Source: Ophiobolus disseminans
Taxonomy: Eukaryota; Ascomycota; Dothideomycetes; Pleosporales; Phaeosphaeriaceae
Assembly: GCA_010093685.1 (NCBI GenBank)
Contig: MU006249.1
Coordinates: 25,096 to 89,095, forward strand
Length of the DNA stretch: 64,000 nucleotides
Reading direction: 5' to 3'
Part shown: piece by piece, positions 29,731 to 40,864 of the stretch
Layout: every line of letters begins with the position of its first letter
How positions within the stretch are numbered: the first letter of the stretch is position 1
Translations under genes and position numbers: made by a program
Notes under the pieces: generated by a model
The model's input: only the letters and a program-made list of their open reading frames with translations
The model's database searches: none
What the model was told of the DNA's origin: nothing

Positions 29731-32199
29731 ATGGCTGATCAAACCGTTGCTGACGGTAGCCAGGACACTGCGACAATGGCCTCAGATACAGTTGCCAGCA
29801 GTCCGCCGAAGCACTCGGTAATGAATTCGTCATTCCCAGTTCTGCTCCCCGAGGACAAGTCTCTCTTCCTGCCAGAGAACGAGTTCCAGGCACTCATCAG
29901 ACGTGAGGTCGCTGGTGGTACCCAGCCTCTTCTAACTGAGTTAATGGATGCGATCGAGGACATCGCTGCAACCGAATCCAAGGGCGCAGAGCCGGTGAGT
30001 GCTAGGTTGAAGCGGCCAGCTTCAGCGGATGCTGACAATGATCGCCCACAGAAGGCACCTTTCATCGCAGCACTGGAAAACTCTCACGTGCACCACCGCA
30101 CTGCGGAGGACCTGGCGAGCGAGAACAAGGCTTTTACTGACAAAGGCGACGTCACCAACGTATCATCGCAGAGCACACTAGTAGATCTTTTCTACGACCT
30201 AGGTGAGAACACAGCCAGTGACAAGCTCAAGACCCTACTCGACGATGCCTGGAAGGCAGACCCCTCCTTGACCCTCAAGATCATTTTTAATGCCCGGAGC
30301 ATCCATCTTGGTAAGAGTAACAGGGTAGCCTCATATAAAGCCCTGGGATGGCTTGCGGAGAACCACCCTCTCACTTTTCTCGCCAACTTGCGATGGCTTG
30401 TGCGTCCAGTCATTGCAAAGAAGCCGCCGAAGCCTGCCACCGACGAAAGCAAGGCCAAGGACGGAGAAAAGACGAACAAGACTAGCGATGGCGACAAAAA
30501 TGCCAAGACCAAGGAAGATGACGAGGATTTTGACATGGTCGGTGTCGACGAGGCGGGCCCGGCCAAAGCTCACGATATTCGATTCGGCATGTCGCACGGC
30601 TACTGGAAGGATCTACTCAATCTGGTCGTCTTTGCAGCGAACGACCAGCTTAAGTGCGATGGCGATCCAACCTCGCTCCTAAACCAGCGAGTCGACAATT
30701 CAAAAGAGGGCAAACGTAAGCGCGAGTGGGATCAAGCCGTTGCGAAGGCGTCTAGGCACCAACAAAAGATGGACCAGAACGAGCGAGTGCAGCGCAAACT
30801 GAAAGAGGACTCTTTCTATCGAGCACTCCACGTCACTGTTGCTAGGCTGTTCGCAGAGCAGCTCAAGGAGGACAAGGGGTTGCTAGACTCTGGCAAGGCG
30901 TCCAACCTAAGGAAAGTGTCTCTTGCAGCAAAGTGGGCACCAACGTTTGGAGAATTTCATGACAAGTACACCTTCATCCTGTCGACCATCGCCGAGATTC
31001 TCTTCCCGGACCCGGCCTCGAACTGCCCTGATGCCACCAATCGCGAACTCTACCTGCGCCACATCCGCGAGAACTACCGTAAGCAGTATGCATCACCGCT
31101 TCGGAAGGCTCTGAGCGTCGTGGAGCGTGACATTGCAGCCCAAACCTTCGAAAACATCAAGTACGACCGTGTGCCATCCCTGGCCATGGATCGCTACACT
31201 AGCCTCTTTATGAAGAAGGACTTTGATTGCTTCAAGGGATACGTCCAGGGTATCGCAAAAGGCGACAGTACAATATCCGGAGCGACCCTGTTACCGTCTA
31301 CTCTCATCAGCAAGGCACGAGCCATGGCAAATTCTCCCGCTGGCTTCGCTCATAAGGTGAACGACTTCAAAGCGATCAAAGCAGCTGCAGAGACCGAAAT
31401 CTATCGTGACGTCATCGATGGCCAATGGAACACATTGGTTCAGCGGGTACGAGACGCGGGTACCTTGCAGTCTTCCATTGCCATCTGCGATGTCAGCGGC
31501 AGCATGAGTGGCCCACGTTTTGAGGATGGATCGTGCCCCATGGACTCTGCTATTGGTCTCTCTCTTCTGATCTCCAAGGTCACTGCTGCACCATTTGGAA
31601 GCCACTTCTTTACGTTCTCCGAGAAGCCAGTTATGCTTTCCGTCAGTGGTCCAGACGGCGGCCCTCACGGCCTAGTCGATCAGGTAGCATACATGATGGG
31701 CACTCCGTGGGGAATGAACACCAACTTTGTCGCCGTGTTCGACGCTATTCTGGACATCTGCACGGCAAACGGACTCCCGCAGAAAGATATGGTGAAGCAG
31801 GTCTTCGTCTTCAGCGACATGCAGTTTGACAGCGCTGAAAACCACTCTACCGACCGCTGGACCTCGTCCTTCGGTCGCATTAAGAAAAAGTATGACGATG
31901 CCGGATACGACGTTCCTCGCCTGATTTTTTGGAATCTGGCGGCCAACAAAACCGATAAGCCTGCTACAAAGGATGATGAGAGTATCGCGCTTGTGTCGGG
32001 GTACTCGCAGGGTATGTTGCGCGCCTTCTTGGAGGGTGGTGCGTTTGACGAGGAAGAGGAACTCGTTGAGGAGGATGTTGAACAGGGTGAAGATGGCATG
32101 ACGGAGGTGCGCAAGGTGAAGAAGAAGATCGATCCACTTACAGTGGTGAAGAAGACAGTTGAGCACAAGGCGTACAGTATGTTGGAGGTTGTAGATTGA
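29731..32199 (+). CDS. DUF2828-family protein with a vWA-like domain
   Basis: Single exon, 822 residues. After a low-complexity N terminus the conserved region begins near residue 120 (RTAEDLASENKAFTDKGDV) and continues with LVDLFYDLGENTASDKL and KIIFNARSIHLGKSNR. A charged Lys/Asp-rich insert (about 235-275) interrupts it. The C-terminal half is a von Willebrand A-type fold with an intact metal-binding MIDAS signature (DVSGSMSG, from residue 587). It is followed by VFVFSDMQFD and LIFWNLAAN strands. The DUF2828 family is widespread in fungi and plants, and related folds occur in Ro60-like RNA-binding proteins; its biochemical role is not established. Soluble, no signal peptide. Complete and undamaged. 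Confidence 0.88.
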   Translation: MADQTVADGSQDTATMASDTVASSPPKHSVMNSSFPVLLPEDKSLFLPENEFQALIRREVAGGTQPLLTELMDAIEDIAATESKGAEPVSARLKRPASADADNDRPQKAPFIAALENSHVHHRTAEDLASENKAFTDKGDVTNVSSQSTLVDLFYDLGENTASDKLKTLLDDAWKADPSLTLKIIFNARSIHLGKSNRVASYKALGWLAENHPLTFLANLRWLVRPVIAKKPPKPATDESKAKDGEKTNKTSDGDKNAKTKEDDEDFDMVGVDEAGPAKAHDIRFGMSHGYWKDLLNLVVFAANDQLKCDGDPTSLLNQRVDNSKEGKRKREWDQAVAKASRHQQKMDQNERVQRKLKEDSFYRALHVTVARLFAEQLKEDKGLLDSGKASNLRKVSLAAKWAPTFGEFHDKYTFILSTIAEILFPDPASNCPDATNRELYLRHIRENYRKQYASPLRKALSVVERDIAAQTFENIKYDRVPSLAMDRYTSLFMKKDFDCFKGYVQGIAKGDSTISGATLLPSTLISKARAMANSPAGFAHKVNDFKAIKAAAETEIYRDVIDGQWNTLVQRVRDAGTLQSSIAICDVSGSMSGPRFEDGSCPMDSAIGLSLLISKVTAAPFGSHFFTFSEKPVMLSVSGPDGGPHGLVDQVAYMMGTPWGMNTNFVAVFDAILDICTANGLPQKDMVKQVFVFSDMQFDSAENHSTDRWTSSFGRIKKKYDDAGYDVPRLIFWNLAANKTDKPATKDDESIALVSGYSQGMLRAFLEGGAFDEEEELVEEDVEQGEDGMTEVRKVKKKIDPLTVVKKTVEHKAYSMLEVVD

Positions 32200-32731
32200 G
32201 TGTGAAGCGGAGCTTGCCTAAGTAGGAGGGCTTGGGTGGTCATTGTTTGGGTGCTGCTGGCGAAGGCATGGAAAAATGATTGTGCATCTTTATTGCGTAA
32301 TGATCTCACGAAACATGTTAATTACACCAGGACTTAATCCACAATTATGGGTACCTAGTCTTAGTATGCGCCCTCGCTGAATAAATGTGATGCGGTCATC
32401 TCAACGCACAGGCGATCAAATTTGGTCATCAAGTGTGAGAACGTTGGATAACCAATAACAATTCAAGAAACAAATGGCTATTAGTGCTCTTCTATGGCAT
32501 CCGTATCTTTACGACCAACCTCCCTGATACGATTCTACAAGCATCCTTCATCTTCAGCCTTCAGACACAACTATAAGCATATGCATGTTTTTCACGGACA
32601 CTTTCGTTCCCGACCTGGAAAAAGACAAAAAGAAATCGCCAAATTTAGTCTGATATTAATAGCAAGACTAAGCTATGCCGTTTTCAACCAGAGCAATAGC
32701 AAACTCTGTTCTCGTTCCGGGTTGGCGAAAT
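32200..32731. other. Convergent 3' region, nothing recognised
   Basis: Between the ends of the DUF2828 gene and the zinc-finger gene; AT-rich, chance frames only. Confidence 0.4.
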
Positions 32732-35700
32732 TCAAACGCCACTACCGTTGTCATCAGGCCCGAGATAAGGTGGCATCGGATCTAGACCTTGGAAGCCATT
32801 ATGAGACAGATATTTTGGCGCGGACGTGTGTTCATCCTGTGGGTTTGGAGCAGGCTGTTGCCACTGTGAGCTGCCGTTAGAGTGCTGTTGGGCGTTCAAA
32901 TTCGGAACAGGTGGTTGAGCGTGTCCGGCGCTGAACGACGATGGATTTGCGTAAGACTGTGCGCGTCCGTGGCCCTGGTAGATGGTCGGAGATGGGAGCG
33001 GAGGCGCATGGAAGCCGGGCGTAGGGTTGATGGCCGGGAGGTTGTTGTTGTGTTGGGCTGCAACTCGGTTTGTCTGATAGGGAAGAGTGGTAGAGGTGAA
33101 ACCGTGGAAAGACGTGGGAGTTGTAGGCACGGAACGATTGGTGCCGGAGCTGTATTGAATTTGCTGGATCTCTTGACGCTTGAGCTCCAGTTGCTCCGGC
33201 GTATTCAGGCTCAGCGCTTGGTGGCGGTTCTTGAGCTGCTTGAGGTAGCAGTGTTTTGCATGCTCATGATAACTACCGACGAATGGTTTCCCACAGTCAC
33301 CACAAGGAGCCTTGGTGGTGAGTAGCAGTGAAGATGATACAGGCTGTGCCACTGGGGCTGGGAACGCTGCCTGCATCCTTGCAGCTTCATTCGGGTCCCT
33401 ATGGACAGCTTCAGGGGCCACAAGAGTAGGGCGAAGGCTATCTTTGATCCATTTATCTGACGGTGGCCTTGGGATCTGATTTGCATTCAGGTGGCATTGC
33501 GTTACATGTTCATCGTGCGCACCACCTTCAAGCTTGGTGATGTCTCCGCAGAAAACACATGAAGCTGCCGTAGGTTGTCCGCTGCACAGCTCTTCATGCT
33601 TCTTGAGAAAATTGCTCTTGCGGAAGCAATCGCCGCAATGCTGGCAGCTGACATGCGATGGAAACTCCCCAGCGCCCTCGAAGAACAGCACACATGCGTC
33701 TCTGTGGGATCCAAAGTCCCTTTCAAGATACCACTCCTTGCAAATGTAGCACCGGGTCTTCCCTGCAAAGTTAAAACCATCACTGTATTTGTGATGCTTC
33801 ACCAGGCTGTGTTGCTGGAGATGTGGTTTGGGAAGGCTGCATGGCGCGTAGTCTGGATCAGCGTGAGGAAAGACAGCATGAACGACGGCGTCTAGCTGAG
33901 CGTCTCGCAGAGTTTCATCCATACTAGCCAGCTTCAGCTGCATGACTTCTCGAGCACCTGGATGGGCTGAGAGCCGAGAAATGTTTGCACCGACCACGTC
34001 GAACTCGTTGTACAGAGGCAGCGTGGCTAAAACTGCAGGGGCCGCTGCAGCCTTGTATGTGCATTTGTTCTGGTGGAGCTTGAACGCTGGATTTGCTACA
34101 AATACCTTCTTGCAGTGCTCACAACTTGTAGCGTGATCACTAAAGAAGGTGACGCACATGTGAGTATGCATGTGAAGATCGTTCTTCTCATAGACCTGAT
34201 GACACTTTTCGCATGTAAGCTTGGCACCCTGAAATGATTTGTCGCAGGGTTTTGGCATCGCCTTCGGGAGGTCGGAGTAGAAGGGGTCAGCATGCCGCAG
34301 CTGCATCGGAATGAGGTCAGTGAGTGAGTATGGGCCTCGCTGCGTGATTCCAACACGAACTGCCCACTTCCAGTCGTGTTTGCATGTGTCTTTTGCCCAC
34401 TTCATTGGGGCAGTGATTACAACGCGATCATGCGTTTTTACGGCGTTTGAAAATCCGGATGTATTGATCGCAGCGGCCTTGCTAATGACCTGCTCCGCCT
34501 TGAATTCGGCTTCGCGGTTCTTTCTGCGGAGCTCTTCCAGCTGGTGCTGCTGCTCCTCAGATTTCATCTCGTGCTGACGCTTCTGCTCTGCGAGAATTTC
34601 CTTGTGGATCTTTTCGGCTTGTTCTTCCTGCTGCCTCAAGACCTCCTCAGCCCAGGCTATGATCTCTTCCTCTTTCTTTGACAGTTGAACTATATGCTGC
34701 TCCCTTAGATCTGACACAGTAGCCTCAGAACTCGCAAGCCCATTGATGACCCGAGTAAGCTCGTTCTGAAGGCTTTCAAGCATCTCTCGGCGAGCTTCCG
34801 CATTGGCGTTGCTCTGCCTGAGAGAGTTGCCGGTACTATCGGACGTTTCTCTGGCTTTGAAAAGCTCAAGCTGGAGGCTCTCGCATTTCTCCTGAAGAGT
34901 TTTGACCTCGCCTTTGCTGTTGGTAGCAACCAATTGAGCGTTATCGCGTTCGTAGATAGTTTTATCGAGATCATCTCGAAGCGTCCGAACTAGAGCGTCT
35001 AGGCTTGAGATATCATTGTCTTTCTGTGACAGCGCCAGTGCTCGACCAGTGCGATGCCATTGTTCTCGCGCTTCGGCGGCAGAATCGATGACTGCCCAAT
35101 CATACATCTGGTCTTCTTTCTCTTCGCGCCAAGCGGACAAGCACTGCTCAAGCTCAAGTCCAAGGTCGACCAGACGCTTTTCCAAGGTTCCATGCTGTTG
35201 CAAAAGGTCGGTGTATTGTTGCATCAGATTTGTGACCTGTTGACCAGATGGAGAACATTGCTGTGCCAAATCGCTGTTGTTTTGCTCGAGGTTGTCGCAG
35301 AACTCGGAGCGGAACTTGGTGATCGCGATCCAGTGTTGGGCCTTCAATGCCACCATTTTCGCGAAAATAGAGTACTTGTTACGGCACTCTATGTCCCTCT
35401 GCTCAAATGCGTTGCACATTGATATGAAAACAGCATCGCAAGCTCGATCAGAATTTGAAGCATTTTCGTCGGCCTCGGCCATGCTATCCTTGGTGGTCTC
35501 CAACTCGTCCCGAAGAGTCTTGTTTCGTGCTCTTGAAGCTTCCAGATCGTGTTGTAGGGTAGCGTTGTTTTCGATGGTATTACGCAACTCGGATTGAAGG
35601 AAGCGTGATACCTCCGCATCGCTGATGGGCTTCTTCCTAGAACGCCAGGCCTGGGCAGCCTTCTTGCACACTGCGCCGAACGCAACGAGCCCAACAATCG

Positions 35701-36131
35701 AAACAAGCGCAACTATTAACCCAGGGATATGTGTCTGTCGACGGAAGATCTGCGATCCGGTTTGTCGTATCGAAGAGCTGAACCGAGTAAGTTAAGTCGG
35801 TGTTGTCAGGTTCAGCGGAGTGTTGGTCGAAGACGCTCGGTTCAGCACAAACTTGAGCGGCAGGCTGTGGGTTCTCGTCAGAGATTCGGTCGTGGCTGTC
35901 GAAAGTGCCAGCGATAGGTACAAGAGGAGGGGGCAGATCCTCGCGTATGTTCTGGATCGGGTCGCGAGACTTGGAATCGACGAATAAGTTGCCATAGCCA
36001 GGAAGCGGTGCGCCATGATTGACCCAGAATTCGACAGCCTTTAATGTTACTGTGGTGCCGAAAATGCTAGAGAGGTGTGGATGCTGCTGAATGAATGCCA
36101 GAAGCTGTGCGGCGTCTCCAACATGCGCCAT
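32732..36131 (-). CDS. Large membrane-anchored coiled-coil protein with six C2HC-type zinc fingers
   Basis: Main frame 35749-32732. A first exon 36131-35853 (MAHVGDAAQLLAFIQQ) is joined by a proposed 103-nt intron (GTTTGT...TCGCAG), which needs confirmation because other phase-0 junctions exist. About 1098 residues. The joined frame has one transmembrane helix (HIPGLIVALVSIVGLVAFGA) followed by a basic stop-transfer stretch (CKKAAQAWRSRKK). A coiled coil of some 400 residues follows, rich in Glu, Gln and Leu. Then come six CxxC...H...C units: CEKCHQVYE, CEHCKKVF, CYICKEWY, CQHCGDCF, CVFCGDI and CGDCGKPF. The tail is Pro/Gln/Asn-rich. The zinc units resemble C2HC/DI19-like fingers. I know of no characterised protein with this order. 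Perhaps a tether or scaffold; function unknown. Confidence 0.72.
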
Positions 36132-37428
36132 GTTGCCAGTGCTGAGCGCTTGGTGGTTGATTGAGTGGCAGCAGAGAGCCGCAATCGACAATAAATGTCG
36201 TCGAAGGGCTATTGCGCTGTCAGTGAATATGGCCGACTAGAGCATTACCTGTTATCGTAAAATAACTAACCGATTCGCGCGCGATTCTTCTAGAGCAGAG
36301 CGCCGGCCAGCTTGCTGGATTCAAAAGTCTAAGCCTATCGTTGAAGTGCGGGCGGTCTAGACCAGTTGAGTACGAACTGTTGATGAGATAGGGAGTTGTA
36401 CGGAAGAAGGCGAAGTGATAAAGAGGTATAGAGTAAGGCGCAAAGGCTAAACGTGCAGCGGGTGAAGAGCTCTCCCCTCGTACTAGGAATTGTTACCGGT
36501 CTGCGCCTCACCTTGCTAGTCTCAGCGGCCTTATAACATCTAGATAGTCTTTGGCGTCTCTATAGACTAGATCGTAAACGGCTAGAACGCCGCCTTGATG
36601 AGAGCTGTGACGTTTATCTCTTCCACTCTCAGCCTGACGTGCAACTCTCCGGCCGATGCCGTTTAAACACTCGTTTTCGCGCACAATGTTGTAGAATACG
36701 CAATAAGAATACCACCTCAAGCAAACTCAACCCATGCTCTTTCTCGTTCAAATTAGGGAAAGGGTAGAGAGGGACGACGACGAGAAAATTGCACCTCGAA
36801 CATCTCAAAGGAAAGAGAAACTCGTTACTGGCTGTTGTTCTGCCATACATTGTTGTAGCACTGATTGCGAAGTTCCTGTCACCATTATGTTCAAGAGTCC
36901 AAAGGGCCAGTGTCATGGGGAAATGGGAGCGATCATCAGTGAAGAGCAGAATGCCATCAAAACGATCATAATAACAATTTCTTCTTAGTAGCACGCGGCA
37001 CCAAACAAAGATTTGTGAGTTGTGGAGTTGTGGAGTGACGGTTGACATCAGAGCTCGGTGAACTTGACGCTAAGCAGCACTAGCGCAAACCCTGACCATC
37101 GCTACCTCGCGCCGCAGAACGACCTCATCCCGAACACAACGAACAACTATCTCGCCATCACTCATCCGAATAGTTTACAGCCATTGTAGGAATCCCCTGA
37201 ACACCGTATCTAGTTGGAAAGAAGAAACGCGTCATCTTTCCAATCAGTCACTCATCTGATCTTTCGCAACTCCCACGGCTATCTCGGAACCACCATCACG
37301 GCTCCAATCCAACCAAAGTCAAGCAATCGACCAAGTCTTTGGTCTTCAACAGATTCTACACCCTATCTACACCCAGAAGCTCAGCGTGTGTCAATCCTCA
37401 CATTTCAACATTCTCGCCTCCAAAAACA
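36132..37428. other. Intergenic, nothing firmly recognised
   Basis: About 1.3 kb. A minus-strand frame of 139 codons at 36629-37048 lacks any motif and uses unlikely residues for a real protein, so I leave it out. The 300 bases before 37429 are C/A-rich, typical of a fungal promoter and 5' leader. Confidence 0.4.
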
Positions 37429-37836
37429 ATGGCGCCCTACTTCACAACCATCACCTCAAAAGCCGATTACACATCCCTCATACTCCCCGCCACAGGCAAA
37501 GTGATCCTCGTCGCCTTCTGGGCCGGCGACAGCACATCCGAGACTCTAATGTCGGCGCTCAAAAACCTCATGCCCAGGAAAGACTTTGCACAAAACGGCA
37601 TCGCGGAAGCATACTGCTTCGACGTGTACGCACTGCCCGAGCTGGCGACGGAGCTGGACGTTACTTTTGTGCCGACGCTGATGTGGTTTACGGACGCTGT
37701 GATGGATGCGATGGTGTGGCATCAGGGGGTTATGGTAAGGGGGGAGAGTGTGGAGAAGGGTGTGGGGAGGGTGGTGGAGAGGATTAAGGGGAGTAATGAG
37801 GTGGGGTTGGAGGAGGATAGTGATGATGATTGGTGA
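37429..37836 (+). CDS. Thioredoxin-fold protein lacking the CXXC active site
   Basis: Single exon, 135 residues. The start is the ATG in a good context (ACAATGGCG); a longer upstream open frame has no ATG. The order of elements is that of thioredoxin: KVILVAFWAGDSTSE stands where W-C-G-P-C would be, then an amphipathic helix. EAYCFDVYALPELATELDV is followed by FVPTLMWF with the cis-proline of the family, and there is an acidic tail (EEDSDDDW). Both active-site cysteines are absent, so redox catalysis is unlikely; a chaperone or binding role is possible. No signal peptide, so cytosolic. The last 90 bases are G-rich with strong codon repetition. Confidence 0.72.
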   Translation: MAPYFTTITSKADYTSLILPATGKVILVAFWAGDSTSETLMSALKNLMPRKDFAQNGIAEAYCFDVYALPELATELDVTFVPTLMWFTDAVMDAMVWHQGVMVRGESVEKGVGRVVERIKGSNEVGLEEDSDDDW

Positions 37837-38486
37837 TGGGTGGGGTGTGTATGAGAATGAGATATTGGACTTGATGCCGTTCAACAACGTGCTCAAGTTG
37901 ACAAGAATTGTCAGCCATGGGACACGAGCTACTTGCGTCCACAGTCATTCTGCATGTGATGCAGCGGTACACTTACGCAGCACTACGTAGCTGGACCCTT
38001 GATTGACACCCGTGGACCCATCTTCTAGAACGTGGCGACATAGCTGTCTAATTCGATCCGTATTTCACGTGTATTCCAACCGGACCCTGCATTTGCACAT
38101 ACTCAGTCTGTCCTGGCTAAAAGTTGCACCAACATAGTCTATTGCTGAAAGATGTGGTATATGGCAAACGGAAATAGTATATCGTAGAACAGTATCGACA
38201 TGATAAGCAACATAACGCCTGGGGTAAATGCAAATCATACATGGCACACAGAGCCAACCTCTGTCGCTCAATCGTGCTGTAAAACGCCGCTCAAAACACC
38301 GGTATAGTCCCTAGTCTACTCGTGCTCTCGAAAGTGTGCATTACAGGGTATTTTGACATTGGAAACAAAAAGTGGGACAAGAATGGCGCTCGCTCGCTCG
38401 ATTGCGCGGAAGAAAGAGGAATGCTGGAGGGGAAAGCCGTAGGTGGGTCGAATTCAAAAGGTTGCTGTCCAACGAGAGTCCATGGC
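37837..38486. other. Convergent 3' region, nothing recognised
   Basis: Between the thioredoxin-like gene and the GT34 gene. Chance frames only. Confidence 0.4.
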
Positions 38487-39708
38487 TCATGGGTTTCCCG
38501 TCTCTGGCTTCCACACGTCCTTGTGGCCCTTTTTGCCCCAGTACTCCTCAAACCACTCCTGGCACTTGCCACCGACCCAGCAGCCGGCGAAATGCACGAG
38601 CAGATCGCCGTCCCGGTAGCCCATGTTGTCGCCGCCCTGAACGTAGGCGTTGAACTTGCGCTGCGGGTAGATGCCCACGTGATCGCGCACCAGCTTGTGT
38701 TCCAGCATCAGGTGCTTGAGGGCGTCTTGCTCGGCGCCGGTGTGCTCCTGGCCCATGAGCATGGTATAGTCGGTCATCATCTCGAGCAGCCAGCGCGTAA
38801 AGGCGGAGCGGCGGAAAAAGGTGCTGCCCGTGTTGACGGACTGGTGGTCTTGGGTGATGAGGATGTCGATCTCCTCGACGCGGAAGTCTTTCGGGGTGTT
38901 GATGTTGGTGGGGTTCTTCTTCAGCTGGCCGTCGAGGATCGGGGTGTCGCGCATGAGGCCGCGGGTGACGGCGGCGGGGGAGAGGATCTCTTTGGCGAGG
39001 TCGTAGTCCGGCGTCATCATGATGATGTCGGTGTCGATGAGCCAGACCCACTCGGCGTTGGGGTAGAGGTAGAAGGCCTCGGAGACGGCGGGGATCTTGG
39101 ACCATGTCTGCGTGCTGTTAGTGGCTGCCGCGTGTCATTATGGGCCTGTCTGCGCCTACCCGGTGTGCCTCCCCGATGTCGTAGCGGCTGGTGTTGAGCC
39201 ACAGGTTGGTGTAGCCGTGCTTCGCGCAGTACTTCTCGCGGTCGTCGAGCACCCGCTCCAGCACATTCGGGATGGCGCTGTTGTGGCCGCCGCCGTCGCT
39301 CGCCGTCAGGACCACGATGTCCCTGTTCTTGGGCGTCCGCGCATATCCGCTCATCGACTGCGCATGTTTGGGCACGCTCCAGTCCCACTCGGGCTGCGCT
39401 TTGAAGTATCCGGGCTGCGGCTTGTCGTTGTTGGTGGTGACGGGGGCTATCGTCTCGCCCGGCCCGTAGTTGCGGTAGTACTCGACGGGGACATCGCCGT
39501 AGAAGTTGAAGAGGACGACGAATATGGTGACGAGGGAGACGGCGACGATGATTGTCCTGCAAAGTGGGCGGTTAGCAGGCGCGTCAAAGAGCGGAACCAT
39601 GAAACTGATCGCCGGGTGCTGGGGGAGTGGGCGGGCGTACCTTCGGGGCAGCACCTGTAGGGCTTGTGCAAAGTTCATGTTCCCGAGGCTGGGCAATGAG
39701 CGCAGCAT
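38487..39708 (-). CDS. GT34-family Golgi glycosyltransferase (alpha-1,2-galactosyl/alpha-1,6-mannosyltransferase type)
   Basis: Type II membrane enzyme of the Golgi that extends N- or O-linked mannan or galactomannan side chains, from GDP-mannose or UDP-galactose (family knowledge; donor not decided here). Exons 39641-39708, 39160-39556, 38487-39107; 361 residues. After a short cytosolic N terminus there is one helix (TIIVAVSLVTIFVVLFNFY), then a stem and the catalytic domain from about residue 90. Visible signatures are DIVVLTASDGGGHN, YTNLWLNTSRYD, WSKIPAV, the metal-binding DxD as WLIDTDIIM, GSTFFRRSAFTRWLLEMM, EQDALKHL and VHFAGCW. The first intron (84 nt, GCTAACC branch) leaves an open frame if retained. 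Length and motif order are normal for Mnn10/GmaA-like proteins. Confidence 0.9.
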
Positions 39709-40864
39709 TCTGATCGCACGCGCAGAGGCAGCACTGTAGAGAAGGAGAGGCTATTAGGCGGCGCTGTGAGGGAGTTGAGACGTGCGGGATTGAGGGAATG
39801 CTCTCACCCCTAGGCCCAGCATTGCCATCATTCCGGCCGCTCAGCAGTGCCAAGTTTAGCAGCCTGACCAAAACTGGCTATCTCTCACTTCCAGGCGTGA
39901 CCATCGCCGGCTGACACATCCAAGAACGAGTTGCGATTGGGCCGGGAGCCCAGGCTATCACCATTTCCATACAAGCGTGTAAACGGTCTAATTGCTCGTT
40001 TGCCAATTATGCGCCACGCCCCATGCCCAAGATTCACCGACACCTGCGCCCCTTTTTAGTACACCAGAATATGCACTTGTAAAACATCCTCCTGTGCAAC
40101 TCAACACACCTCCCTCTTGCAGCCAGACAGTCTACGTATATAACACCAAGCCGCAATTTCCTGTCTCATAATCCTTCGAGATCCTCTTCCGCGCTATCCC
40201 GTGCTGAGTAACAGTAACCTTGCGCACTGAAATTGCGGCTTCATCCCGAGTGTGGCACATGTACCTCTGCTCGTCCGCTGATTCCCATGGAAGCCGGAAA
40301 GAACTTTTCTAGTCCCTCATTTTCGCAGGCTTTGGGTCCGCCAACGCACTAGATAGCTAGCGGACACAAAGTGACATTTCTGACGGCGCCGCAACCGCGC
40401 CTTGGACGGAATTGATCGGCGACACCGTTACTAGCAGCAGATTAATTGTGCTTTCAACGTTTTCAAACCCCCCCCCCCCGACATATGGACTTTAGATTCT
40501 GCTGGTCTGTGGTGAGGAAATCGGTGACTTGGAATGGTGGTGCGATCAAGCGAAGGAGCTCATTGTAAACTTCGAGAACAACTTAGCGCAAGACGAACGC
40601 TAAACTATAGAAACACTGCAAACTAGATGTAGTGCTGGAGATAGTCTTGCGAGCAGAAATGCATGACCGACATACGGCCACCGTCTACATCACACTTTAC
40701 CCTCGCGGTCGATTACTCGTATGAAAGATAAAACATGGAAGACGGTCACACATCAACCCGCGCAGTGTCAAGACCCAAGAATATGCTAAGAAACAGAAAG
40801 AATTATCTACAAAATGCTGAGGTACATGCTACTTTCTTTTCCGCGACTTCCCTCACCACTCCCT
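39709..40864. other. Intergenic region with a C12 homopolymer
   Basis: Upstream of the GT34 gene and downstream of the secreted Thr/Pro-rich gene, both on the minus strand. Apart from the C run at 40468-40479 I see nothing of note. Confidence 0.4.
40468..40479. repeat. Poly-C run of 12
   Basis: Uninterrupted run of 12 C in intergenic DNA; likely to vary in length between isolates or sequencing reads. Confidence 0.85.

Noticed and set aside
36629..37048. 139-codon minus-strand frame
   Set aside because: Improbable composition and no homologue recognised; it overlaps the promoter side of two genes.
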